A stretch of 64,000 bases of DNA from Roseateles chitinivorans. Its GTDB lineage: Bacteria; Pseudomonadota; Gammaproteobacteria; Burkholderiales; Burkholderiaceae_C. Below, one piece after another: positions 46,262 to 53,570 of this stretch. The notes under the pieces were generated by a model. That model was not told the origin of the DNA and ran no database searches. It saw only the letters and a list, made by a program, of their open reading frames with translations. The stretch's first letter is position 1. Each line of letters starts with the position of its first letter. Position numbers and translations under genes: made by a program. The stretch spans positions 1 through 64,000 of the forward strand of contig NZ_PEOG01000026.1 in assembly GCF_002761755.1 (NCBI RefSeq). The letters run 5' to 3'.

Positions 46262-48340
46262 ATGTCCACGCTCCCGCCCGACGCCGCGTTCCGCCGGCGG
46301 CTCCACCGCAGCTACGGTGCCTACACGATCGGCTTCGTGCTGCTCGTGGGCGCGCTGGGGGTGCTCGAGCGGATGGGCATGCCCAAGCAGTGGCTGGGCT
46401 TTTCCTTCCTGCTGCTGACGGTGCTGGTCTACGCCGGCATCGGCGTCTTCAGCCGCACGACCGATCCGGTCGAGTATTACGTCGCCGGTCGCCGCGTCCC
46501 GGCGTTCTACAACGGCATGGCGGCGGGCGCGGACTGGATGAGCGCGGCCAGTTTCCTCGGCATGGCGGGCAGCCTGTACCTGGCCGGCTACGGCGGCCTG
46601 GCCTTCGTGCTGGGGTGGACCGGGGGCTTCTGCCTGGTGGCGCTGTTGCTGGCGCCCTATCTGCGCCGCTTCGGCGGCTTCACCGTGCCGGACTTCCTCG
46701 GCGCCCGTTTCGAGAGTCGCGGCCTGCGCGTGATGGGCGCGGCGGCGGCGGTGCTGGTGTCCTTCATCTACCTGGTGGCGCAGATCTACGCGATCGGCCT
46801 GATCACCACCCGGCTGACCGGCCTGACCTTCGAGATCGGCCTGTTCGTCGGTCTGGGCGGGGTGTTGGTCTGCTCCTTCCTCGGCGGGATGCGGGCCGTG
46901 ACCTGGACCCAGGTGGCGCAGTACATCATCATGATCCTGGCCTATGTGGTGCCGGTGATGTGGCTGTCGACGCAGCAGACCGGCTTCCCGCTCCCGCAGT
47001 TCACCGCTGGCGGCGAGGTCCGCGAGATCACCGCGCGCGAGCAGCAGTTGCTGCACGATCCGAAGGAGTTGCAGGTCCGCAGCCTGCATGAGCAGCGGGC
47101 GAAGGACTTCCAGCAGCTGATCGCCGGCCTGCCGCAATCGCTGGACGCGGAGCGCCAGCGCGTCTCGCAGGTGATCGCCCGGCTGAAGGCCGAGGATGCG
47201 CCGCTGGCGCAGATCCAGGCGGCGGAGAAGGTCCGTGCCGCGCTGCCGCGCACCGAGTCCGAGGCCCGCGAGCTCTGGCAGCGCGCTGCGGTCGCCAACC
47301 ACCAGCGGGCCGAGCCGCTGGCCGGCATGCCGCCGCATGCGCGGCCCTTCGCCGGCGATCCCGACGGCACGCCGGCGGAGCAGGAGGCCTACTCGCTGTC
47401 GCGGCGCAACTTCCTGGCGCTGGTGCTGGTGCTGATGGTCGGCACCGCCGGGCTGCCGCACATCCTGACCCGGTACTACACCGTGCCGACGGTGGCGGAG
47501 GCGCGCACCTCGGTGGCCTGGACCCTGTTCTTCATCGCGCTGCTCTACCTGTTCGCGCCGGCCCTGGCGGTGATGCTCAAGCACGAGGTGCTGCATCAAC
47601 TCGTCGGCACGCCGATCGCCGAACTGCCCGGCTGGATGAAGCAATGGATGCGGGTCGATCCCGGCCTGCTGAGCATCCAGGACATCAACCAGGACGGCAT
47701 CCTGCAGCTCGGCGAGCTGCGGCTCGGGGGCGATGTGGTCATGCTGATGACGCCGGAGCTCGCCGGGTTGCCGCACGTGCTGGCCGCGATGGTCGCGGCC
47801 GGCGCGCTGGCGGCGGCGCTGTCGACGGCGGACGGGCTGCTGCTGACGATCTCCAGCGCGCTCTCGCACGACGTCTACTACCGGGTCATGAATCCGCGCG
47901 CGTCGATGACCCAGCGGGTCACCATCTCCAAGGCGCTGCTGCTGGCCACCGCGCTCACCGCGGCGGCGGTGGCCGCGCAGAAGCCGGCGGACATCCTGCT
48001 TCTGGTGTCGGCGGCGTTCTCGCTGTCGGGCTCGACGCTGGTGCCGGTGCTGGTCGCCGGCATCTTCTGGAAACGCGCCAACAAGCAGGGCGCCGCCGCC
48101 GGCATGCTGGTCGGGCTGGGAACGACGCTCTATTACATGATCGGCGCCCACGCCGGTTTGCGCCAGGCGCTGGGCCTGGGTGGCGAGCCGCAGCTGTGGT
48201 GGGGCATCCAGCCGATGGCCGCGGCCTTGTTCGGGCTGCCGGCGGGGGTGGCGGCGCTTGTGGCGGTCAGCCTGCTGACCCCGGCACCGCCGCCGACGGC
48301 CCGGGCGCTGCAGGCGCGGGTGACCGGCGCCACGCCGTGA
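46262..48340 (+). CDS. Large sodium:solute symporter (VC_2705-like/ActP-like)
   Basis: SSS-family inner-membrane symporter, perhaps for acetate or another small organic acid. Core motifs include DPVEYYVAGRRVPAFYNGMA, DWMSAASFLGMAGSLYLAG and a long series of membrane helices. At 692 residues it is much longer than ActP (549). The extra length is mostly a hydrophilic, charged insert at about residues 240-380, and a segment at 474-485 reads DINQDGILQLGE, matching an EF-hand calcium-binding loop. No small partner subunit (DUF4212 type) is encoded beside it. The gap before it (46080-46261) shows no clear promoter. Confidence 0.82.
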   Translation: MSTLPPDAAFRRRLHRSYGAYTIGFVLLVGALGVLERMGMPKQWLGFSFLLLTVLVYAGIGVFSRTTDPVEYYVAGRRVPAFYNGMAAGADWMSAASFLGMAGSLYLAGYGGLAFVLGWTGGFCLVALLLAPYLRRFGGFTVPDFLGARFESRGLRVMGAAAAVLVSFIYLVAQIYAIGLITTRLTGLTFEIGLFVGLGGVLVCSFLGGMRAVTWTQVAQYIIMILAYVVPVMWLSTQQTGFPLPQFTAGGEVREITAREQQLLHDPKELQVRSLHEQRAKDFQQLIAGLPQSLDAERQRVSQVIARLKAEDAPLAQIQAAEKVRAALPRTESEARELWQRAAVANHQRAEPLAGMPPHARPFAGDPDGTPAEQEAYSLSRRNFLALVLVLMVGTAGLPHILTRYYTVPTVAEARTSVAWTLFFIALLYLFAPALAVMLKHEVLHQLVGTPIAELPGWMKQWMRVDPGLLSIQDINQDGILQLGELRLGGDVVMLMTPELAGLPHVLAAMVAAGALAAALSTADGLLLTISSALSHDVYYRVMNPRASMTQRVTISKALLLATALTAAAVAAQKPADILLLVSAAFSLSGSTLVPVLVAGIFWKRANKQGAAAGMLVGLGTTLYYMIGAHAGLRQALGLGGEPQLWWGIQPMAAALFGLPAGVAALVAVSLLTPAPPPTARALQARVTGATP

Positions 48341-48389
48341 GTCGACCCGGTCCGCAGCCGGGCGCTGGACGGCCACCCTCAAACTCGAC

Positions 48390-48395
48390 TAGAAT
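48390..48395 (+). promoter_or_regulatory. Putative rpsF operon -10 element
   Basis: TAGAAT in the string ACTAGAATCCGCG, 115 bases before rpsF. The same ACTAGAATC string precedes ppsA. A -35 is not clear (TGGACG 18 bases upstream is weak). Confidence 0.4.
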
Positions 48396-48457
48396 CCGCG
48401 ATTCCCTTGCCGGGCCCAGGAGTTGACGCTGGGGTCCGGCTTTCAGGCCAAGGGCAG

Positions 48458-48473
48458 GGCACCTTCGGGTGCC
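48458..48473 (+). promoter_or_regulatory. rpsF leader hairpin, possible S6:S18 site
   Basis: GGCACC-TTCG-GGTGCC is a perfect hairpin with a UUCG tetraloop in the 114-base leader of rpsF, followed by GGTGCCGG. Bacterial rpsF leaders often carry a structure bound by the S6:S18 dimer for feedback. The hairpin is seen; identity with that element is inferred. Confidence 0.4.
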
Positions 48474-48509
48474 GGTGCCGGCGGTCGTTGAAACCCATAA
48501 GGAGTTCAC

Positions 48510-48872
48510 ATGCGTCACTATGAGATCGTTCTGCTGATCCATCCGGATCAAAGCGAACAGGTTCCGGCGATGCTGGAGCGCTACAAGGGCCTGGTCACCA
48601 ACGGTGGTGGCAAGGTGCATCGCGTGGAAGACTGGGGCCGCCGTCAGCTGGCCTACATGATCCAGAAGCTGGCCAAGGCGCATTACCTGTGCCTGAACAT
48701 CGAGTGCAGCAAGGAAGTCCTGGCTGAAATCGAAACCGGCTTCCGCTTCAACGACGCCGTGCTGCGTCACCTGACCGTCGTCAAGGACAAGGCCGAGACG
48801 AACCCGTCGGTGATGATGAAGGCCGTCGAGCGCGAAGAAGCCCGCAAGGCTCCGCAAGAAGCGTCCGCCTGA
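48510..48872 (+). CDS. rpsF: 30S ribosomal protein S6
   Basis: Central-domain 30S protein that binds S18. It starts [20 protein letters not shown], followed by [23 protein letters not shown], both standard. At 120 residues it is slightly shorter than E. coli S6 (131), with a variable C-terminal tail. AAGGAG lies before the ATG. It heads the operon rpsF-priB-rpsR-rplI. Confidence 0.98.
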   Translation: MRHYEIVLLIHPDQSEQVPAMLERYKGLVTNGGGKVHRVEDWGRRQLAYMIQKLAKAHYLCLNIECSKEVLAEIETGFRFNDAVLRHLTVVKDKAETNPSVMMKAVEREEARKAPQEASA

Positions 48873-48929
48873 GCTGACAGGCGCGACTCCCTGACGTTCT
48901 CATAATCCTTCCCGCCGATCCGCGCAGGC

Positions 48930-49214
48930 ATGAACCGACTGGTGCTGCAGGCGCAGATCCTCGAGAAAGCGGCTCTCCGATACACCCCCGCCGGGCTCCC
49001 CGCCCTGGACCTGATGCTCAAGCATGAGTCCATGGCCGACGAAGCCGGCGCTCCGCGCAAGATCGCGCTGGAGATCAAGGCGGTGGCCATCGGCGAGATC
49101 GTGAAGCGGGTGCAGGCGCTGGGCCTGACGGAGAAGACGGTGTTCACCGGATTTCTCTCGGCGCAGCGGCAAGGTCGGGGCACGGTGTTTCACATCACCG
49201 GCCTGGACCCCTGA
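48930..49214 (+). CDS. priB: Primosomal replication protein N (PriB)
   Basis: Small OB-fold single-stranded-DNA-binding protein that bridges PriA and DnaT/DnaB during replication restart. It starts MNRLVLQAQILEKAALRYTP, followed by GLPALDLMLKHES, typical of the SSB-like PriB family, and ends GTVFHITGLDP. At 94 residues it is similar to E. coli PriB (104). Its place between rpsF and rpsR is conserved in beta- and gammaproteobacteria. The ATG is preceded by only a weak CAGG. Confidence 0.93.
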   Translation: MNRLVLQAQILEKAALRYTPAGLPALDLMLKHESMADEAGAPRKIALEIKAVAIGEIVKRVQALGLTEKTVFTGFLSAQRQGRGTVFHITGLDP

Positions 49215-49277
49215 CAAGGTTGAAGAGAGCGGCACGTCGCGCGATTCGTTTACATCTGGATAGATCAAGAGGTCACT

Positions 49278-49568
49278 ATGCCCCCGCCACGTGGTAAAGG
49301 TCGGTTCTCCAAGGACCGCAAGCCCAAGCGCAACCAACAATCGCTGCTGTTCCGGCGCAAGCGTTTCTGCCGCTTCACCGTCGCCGGTGTCGAGCAGATC
49401 GACTACAAGGACGTCGACGTCCTGCGCGACTTCATCAGCGAAAACGGCAAGATCGTTCCCGCTCGCCTGACCGGCACGCGCGCGTTCTTCCAGCGTCAGC
49501 TGTCGGTGTGCATCAAGCGCGCCCGCTACCTGGCCCTGCTGCCCTACAGCGACCAGCACAAGGTCTAA
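49278..49568 (+). CDS. rpsR: 30S ribosomal protein S18
   Basis: Partner of S6 in the 30S platform. A basic N-terminal extension ([20 protein letters not shown]) precedes the conserved part: [19 protein letters not shown], then [20 protein letters not shown] and [12 protein letters not shown]. At 96 residues it is longer than E. coli S18 (75) because of this extension, which is common in Burkholderiales. AAGAGG lies before the ATG. Confidence 0.98.
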   Translation: MPPPRGKGRFSKDRKPKRNQQSLLFRRKRFCRFTVAGVEQIDYKDVDVLRDFISENGKIVPARLTGTRAFFQRQLSVCIKRARYLALLPYSDQHKV

Positions 49569-49580
49569 GGAGTCCACCCC

Positions 49581-50033
49581 ATGCAAGTCATCCTGCTGGA
49601 AAAAGTGGCCAACCTGGGCAACCTCGGCGACGTCGTCAAGGTCAAGGACGGCTACGCCCGCAACTTCCTGATCCCGACCCGTCAAGCGCGCCGCGCCACG
49701 GAAGCCGCGATCAAGGAATTCGAAGCCAAGCGCGCCGAACTGGAAAAGGTCGCCGCCGAGAAGCTGTCCGCCGCGCAAGCCCTGGGCGAGAAGATCGCCG
49801 GCAACACCGTCACCATCTCCCAGAAGGCCGGCGTTGACGGTCGTCTGTTCGGTTCGGTGACCAACGCCGACATCGCCGAAGCGCTGACCAAGGCCGGCAC
49901 GGCCATCGCCAAGTCGCAGGTGCGCCTGCCCAACGGTCCGCTGAAGACCGTCGGCGAGTTCCCCGTCTCCGTCGCTCCTCACACCGACGTGGTGGTGGAA
50001 GTGACCGTGAAGGTCGTCGCCGAAGTCGAGTAA
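49581..50033 (+). CDS. rplI: 50S ribosomal protein L9
   Basis: Elongated two-domain 50S protein that affects frame maintenance. The N-terminal domain reads [20 protein letters not shown] with [13 protein letters not shown] central helix rich in Glu, Ala and Lys leads to the C-terminal domain ([16 protein letters not shown]). At 150 residues it matches E. coli L9 (149). AAGGAG lies seven bases before the ATG. A strong terminator follows at 50127. Confidence 0.98.
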   Translation: MQVILLEKVANLGNLGDVVKVKDGYARNFLIPTRQARRATEAAIKEFEAKRAELEKVAAEKLSAAQALGEKIAGNTVTISQKAGVDGRLFGSVTNADIAEALTKAGTAIAKSQVRLPNGPLKTVGEFPVSVAPHTDVVVEVTVKVVAEVE

Positions 50034-50126
50034 TCGCTCGATACACCCGGTGGGCGCTCTGCGCGTCCATTGGGGATGTCCTGACTCTCAGCGGCTATGC
50101 CGTTGACCGAGATCGGGGCAACATCA

Positions 50127-50166
50127 AGAAAGCCGACAGCTGCGAAGCCGTCGGCTTTCTGCTTTT
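50127..50166 (+). terminator. Rho-independent terminator after rplI
   Basis: Perfect 11-base-pair stem AGAAAGCCGAC (50127-50137) with GTCGGCTTTCT (50150-50160), followed by GCTTTTT. It closes the rpsF operon before dnaB. Confidence 0.9.
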
Positions 50167-50209
50167 TCGGGGGTGAGTTATCCCGCTCGCCCCACAAGCT
50201 ATCCCACGC

Positions 50210-50230
50210 TCATCCACAGGCTTGTCCACA
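50210..50230 (+). promoter_or_regulatory. Two DnaA-box-like 9-mers abutting dnaB
   Basis: TCATCCACA (50210-50218) and TTGTCCACA (50222-50230) each match the DnaA box TTATCCACA at eight of nine positions. They are in the same orientation, three bases apart, and the second ends at the base before the dnaB ATG. The matches are seen; binding by DnaA is inferred. Confidence 0.45.
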
Positions 50231-51652
50231 ATGTCCGCGATCTTCACCACGCCCGGGTCCGGTGCCAGCGACAGCGAAATCGCGCGGTTGCGCGTGCCGC
50301 CGAACTCGGTGGAGGCCGAGCAGAGCGTGCTCGGCGGCCTGCTGATCGACAACACCGCCTGGGACAAGGCGGCGGACACGCTCAGCGACACCGACTTCTA
50401 CCGCTACGAGCACAAGCAGATCTACGCCGCGATCGGCAAGCTGGTGAATGCCGGCAAGCCGGCGGACGTGGTGACCGTGTTCGAGGAACTGACCTCGGTC
50501 GGCAAGGCCGAGGAGTGCGGCGGCCTGGCCTACCTGAATGCGTTGGCGCAGGGCGTGCCCAGTGCCGCCAATCTGCGCCGTTATGCCGAGATCGTTCGCG
50601 AGCGGGCGATCCTTCGCAAGCTGGTGGCGACGTCCGACGAGATCGCCACCGCTGCGCTGAATCCGGCGGGCCGTGCGGTCAACGAGATCCTGGACGAGGC
50701 CGAAGGCAAGATCTTCCGCATCAACGAGGAAGGCTCGCGCGGGGGCACCGGCTTCCAGAGCATGGACCGGCTGATGGTCGAGCTGATGGACCGGGTCAAC
50801 GAACTGGCCGAGCAGGGCGCCGAGGACGTCACCGGCGTGCGCACCGGCTTCTACGACCTGGACCGCATGACGGCGGGCCTGCAGCGCGGCGACCTGATCA
50901 TCCTGGCGGCGCGGCCGTCGATGGGCAAGACCGCGTTCGCGATCAACATCGGCGAGGCGGTGGCGATCAACGAGGGCCTGCCGGTCATCATCTATTCGAT
51001 GGAAATGGGCGCGGCGCAGCTGGCGCTGCGGATGGTCGGCTCGATCGGCCGCATCGACCAGAGCAACCTGCGCACCGGCCGGCTGAAGGACGATGAATGG
51101 GGGCGCCTGGCCGAGGCCGTCGACAAGCTCGGCAACGCGCCGATCTACATCGACGAGAGCCCCGGCCTGTCGCCCAGCGAAGTGCGCGCCAGAGCGCGGC
51201 GCCAGGCGCGGATCTCGGGCCAGATCGGCCTGATCATCATCGACTACCTGCAGCTGATGAGCGGCAACGGCGGCGGTTCCGAGGAGAACCGGGCGACCGT
51301 GGTGGGCGAGATCTCGCGGGGCCTGAAGGCCCTGGCCAAGGAACTGCGCTGCCCGGTGATCGCGCTGTCGCAGCTGAACCGCTCGGTCGAAACGCGGCCG
51401 GACAAGCGTCCGATGATGTCCGACCTGCGCGAGTCGGGCGCCATCGAGCAGGACGCGGACATCATCATGTTCATCTACCGCGACGAGTACTACACCAAGG
51501 ACGAGTGCAAGGAGCCGGGTGTCGCGGAGATCATCATCGCCAAGCAGCGTAACGGCCCGGTGGGCACGGTGAAGCTGGCTTTCGCGCGTCAGAACACCAA
51601 GTTCGAGAACCTCGCGCCCGGCTACGTGAGCCCGGGCGGCGACGAGTACTGA
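50231..51652 (+). CDS. dnaB: Replicative DNA helicase DnaB
   Basis: Hexameric 5'-3' helicase of the replication fork. The N-terminal DnaB domain begins at VPPNSVEAEQSVLGGLLIDN. The RecA-like domain has Walker A ARPSMGKTAFA with Lys233, then LIIIDYLQLM (Walker B) and LSQLNRSVETRPDKRPMMSD. It ends near AKQRNGPVGTVKLAF. At 473 residues it matches E. coli DnaB (471). I use the ATG at 50231; a TTG three codons earlier is possible. There is no intein. It is separated from rplI by a terminator, so it has its own promoter or relies on read-through. Confidence 0.97.
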   Translation: MSAIFTTPGSGASDSEIARLRVPPNSVEAEQSVLGGLLIDNTAWDKAADTLSDTDFYRYEHKQIYAAIGKLVNAGKPADVVTVFEELTSVGKAEECGGLAYLNALAQGVPSAANLRRYAEIVRERAILRKLVATSDEIATAALNPAGRAVNEILDEAEGKIFRINEEGSRGGTGFQSMDRLMVELMDRVNELAEQGAEDVTGVRTGFYDLDRMTAGLQRGDLIILAARPSMGKTAFAINIGEAVAINEGLPVIIYSMEMGAAQLALRMVGSIGRIDQSNLRTGRLKDDEWGRLAEAVDKLGNAPIYIDESPGLSPSEVRARARRQARISGQIGLIIIDYLQLMSGNGGGSEENRATVVGEISRGLKALAKELRCPVIALSQLNRSVETRPDKRPMMSDLRESGAIEQDADIIMFIYRDEYYTKDECKEPGVAEIIIAKQRNGPVGTVKLAFARQNTKFENLAPGYVSPGGDEY

Positions 51653-51741
51653 TCGCGGCACTGCCTGGCGGGTCGAGGAGCCGGCCTGAGCGCCTCCGGC
51701 AGGCGAGGTGTCGCTTCGAATGGACCGTGGCTCCTGCCGGC

Positions 51742-51788
51742 ATCCGGTAAGACCACAGTTGATAATTACTCTACTGGTAAGACCGGAT
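51742..51788. promoter_or_regulatory. Paired GGTnnnACC operators ahead of the fucosidase gene
   Basis: CGGTAAGACCA (51745-51755) and TGGTAAGACCG (51775-51785) have centres 30 bases apart. With their flanks they form a larger inverted repeat (ATCCGGT..ACCA against TGGT..ACCGGAT). The TGGTnnnACCA pattern is typical of FadR/FCD-type GntR regulators. AT-rich sequence with a -10-like GATAAT (51761-51766) lies between the sites, so bound dimers would cover the promoter. No such regulator is encoded in the window. Confidence 0.55.
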
Positions 51789-51898
51789 ACGCATCGTCGT
51801 CCTGGCGTGGTCGACTGCGGGCTGACCGCGCCGGCTCGTCTTGCAAACCGCGATGGACGCTGGAGGCGGAGCACCGACCAACACCAGCTGGAGTCCAT

Positions 51899-53458
51899 GT
51901 GTCCGATCAGAGCAAACGCGCTTTCCTTGTCACCCCGCTGCTGACCGCGGCCGGGATGGGCATCGCCCGCATGGCGCAGGCGCAGGGCAGCGCGCCCCAG
52001 GCGCCCGCGCCCTACACGCCGCCCCCGGCCCGGGGCCCGTTCACCGCCGCGGTCGATTCGCTGCGCGCGTCGACGGTGCCGGCCTGGTTCCGCGATGCCA
52101 AGCTCGGCATCTGGTCGCACTGGGGCCCGCAGGCCGTGCCCCGCCAAGGCGACTGGTACGCCCGCTTCATGTACGTGCCGGGCCACCCGCATTACGACCA
52201 TCACCTCAAGCACTATGGCCATCCGTCCGAGGTCGGCTACAAGGACGTCATCAAGCTGTGGAAGGCAGAGCGTTTCGAGCCCGAAGCGCTGATGGACCGC
52301 TACGTGGCCGCTGGCGCCAAGTACTTCGTGTCGATGGGCGTGCACCACGACAACTTCGATCTCTGGAACTCCAGGCACCACCGCTGGAACGCCACCCAGC
52401 TCGGCCCGATGCGCGACGTGGTGGGCGACTGGTCCCGCGCCGCCCGCAAGCGCGGCCTGCGCTTCGGCGTTTCCGAGCACCTGGGGGCCAGCCACAACTG
52501 GTGGTGGCCCAGCCACCAATGCGACCAGTTCTGGCCGAAGCTCGGCGTGGCCTATGACGGCGCCAAGCCGGAGAACGCCGATCTCTATCACGAGCCGCAC
52601 AACACGCCCTATCTGAATCGCGGCGGCGACTGGTACACGACCAATCCGAAGTTCCACGAGATCTGGTACCGCCGCATCATCGACCTGATCGACAGCCACC
52701 AGCCGGACCTGCTGTATTCGGACGGCGGCATCCCGTTCGGCGAAGTCGGCCGCGCCGCGATCGCGCATCTGTTCAACACCTCGGTGCGCCGCAATGGCGA
52801 GATGCAGGCCGTCTACAACCACAAGGCGCTGGGATCGGGCGAATTCATCCGCGAGGTGGGCGTGCAGGATGTCGAGCGCGGCGTGCTCGAGGGCATCAAC
52901 CCGCTGCCCTGGCAGACCGACACCTCCAACGGCGACTGGTTCTTCTCCGAGCACGATCGCTACAAGACGCCGGCGCAGGTGTTGACCATGCTGTGCGACA
53001 TCGTCAGCAAGAACGGCAACATGCTGCTCAACGTGGTGCAGCGGGCCGACGGCACGCTCCCGCCCGAATCGGATCGGCTGCTCACCGAGATGGCCGCCTG
53101 GATGGCGATCAACGGGAAGGCGATCCACGGCACCCGGCCGTGGAAGGTCCATGGCGAAGGCCCGACCGAAGCCGCCGGCGGCGCCTTCAAGGAAGACACC
53201 GCCTACACGCCGCAGGACATCCGCTTCACGACCCGGGACGACGCGCTGTACGCCTTGACGCTGGGAGAGCCCAAGGGCGTGGTGAACATCGCGTCGCTGC
53301 GCAGCGGCAATGCGCATGAGTCTCGCCCGGTGCGCCGGGTCGAGTTGCTGGGCGCCGGGCCGGTGCGCTTCCGTCAGAGCGCCCAGGCCTTGCAGGTCGA
53401 TGTGCCCGAGCGGCTGCCCAGTCGGCATGTCAGCGCCTTGCGCATTGCATTCGCCTGA
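51899..53458 (+). CDS. Alpha-L-fucosidase, GH29, exported
   Basis: Retaining exo-glycosidase that removes alpha-linked fucose from plant or host glycans. A signal peptide covers about residues 1-28 (a Lys-Arg pair, hydrophobic stretch, then AQA). The GH29 barrel has KLGIWSHWGPQAVPRQGDWY, the His pair in SMGVHHDNFDLWNS, and LLYSDGG, in which Asp275 is the likely nucleophile. At 519 residues it has the usual length. The start is a GTG at 51899 after GGAG; the ATG two bases upstream is in another frame. Periplasmic or secreted. Paired operators lie upstream. Confidence 0.9.
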   Translation: MSDQSKRAFLVTPLLTAAGMGIARMAQAQGSAPQAPAPYTPPPARGPFTAAVDSLRASTVPAWFRDAKLGIWSHWGPQAVPRQGDWYARFMYVPGHPHYDHHLKHYGHPSEVGYKDVIKLWKAERFEPEALMDRYVAAGAKYFVSMGVHHDNFDLWNSRHHRWNATQLGPMRDVVGDWSRAARKRGLRFGVSEHLGASHNWWWPSHQCDQFWPKLGVAYDGAKPENADLYHEPHNTPYLNRGGDWYTTNPKFHEIWYRRIIDLIDSHQPDLLYSDGGIPFGEVGRAAIAHLFNTSVRRNGEMQAVYNHKALGSGEFIREVGVQDVERGVLEGINPLPWQTDTSNGDWFFSEHDRYKTPAQVLTMLCDIVSKNGNMLLNVVQRADGTLPPESDRLLTEMAAWMAINGKAIHGTRPWKVHGEGPTEAAGGAFKEDTAYTPQDIRFTTRDDALYALTLGEPKGVVNIASLRSGNAHESRPVRRVELLGAGPVRFRQSAQALQVDVPERLPSRHVSALRIAFA

Positions 53459-53570
53459 CGGCCGCCGGCGCTCCGGGCGCCGGCACGCATGACGAAGGCG
53501 CTCGCCCCGGTCCGGTCCTCCGGCCGGGGCGCTGCGCCATCCCAGTCAGTCCTTCTCGGCCAATCCATCG

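Noticed and set aside
50210-53428. A 1072-codon minus-strand frame under dnaB and the fucosidase gene
   Set aside because: It spans two real genes and their intergenic promoter, lacks any recognisable motif and has typical antisense composition.
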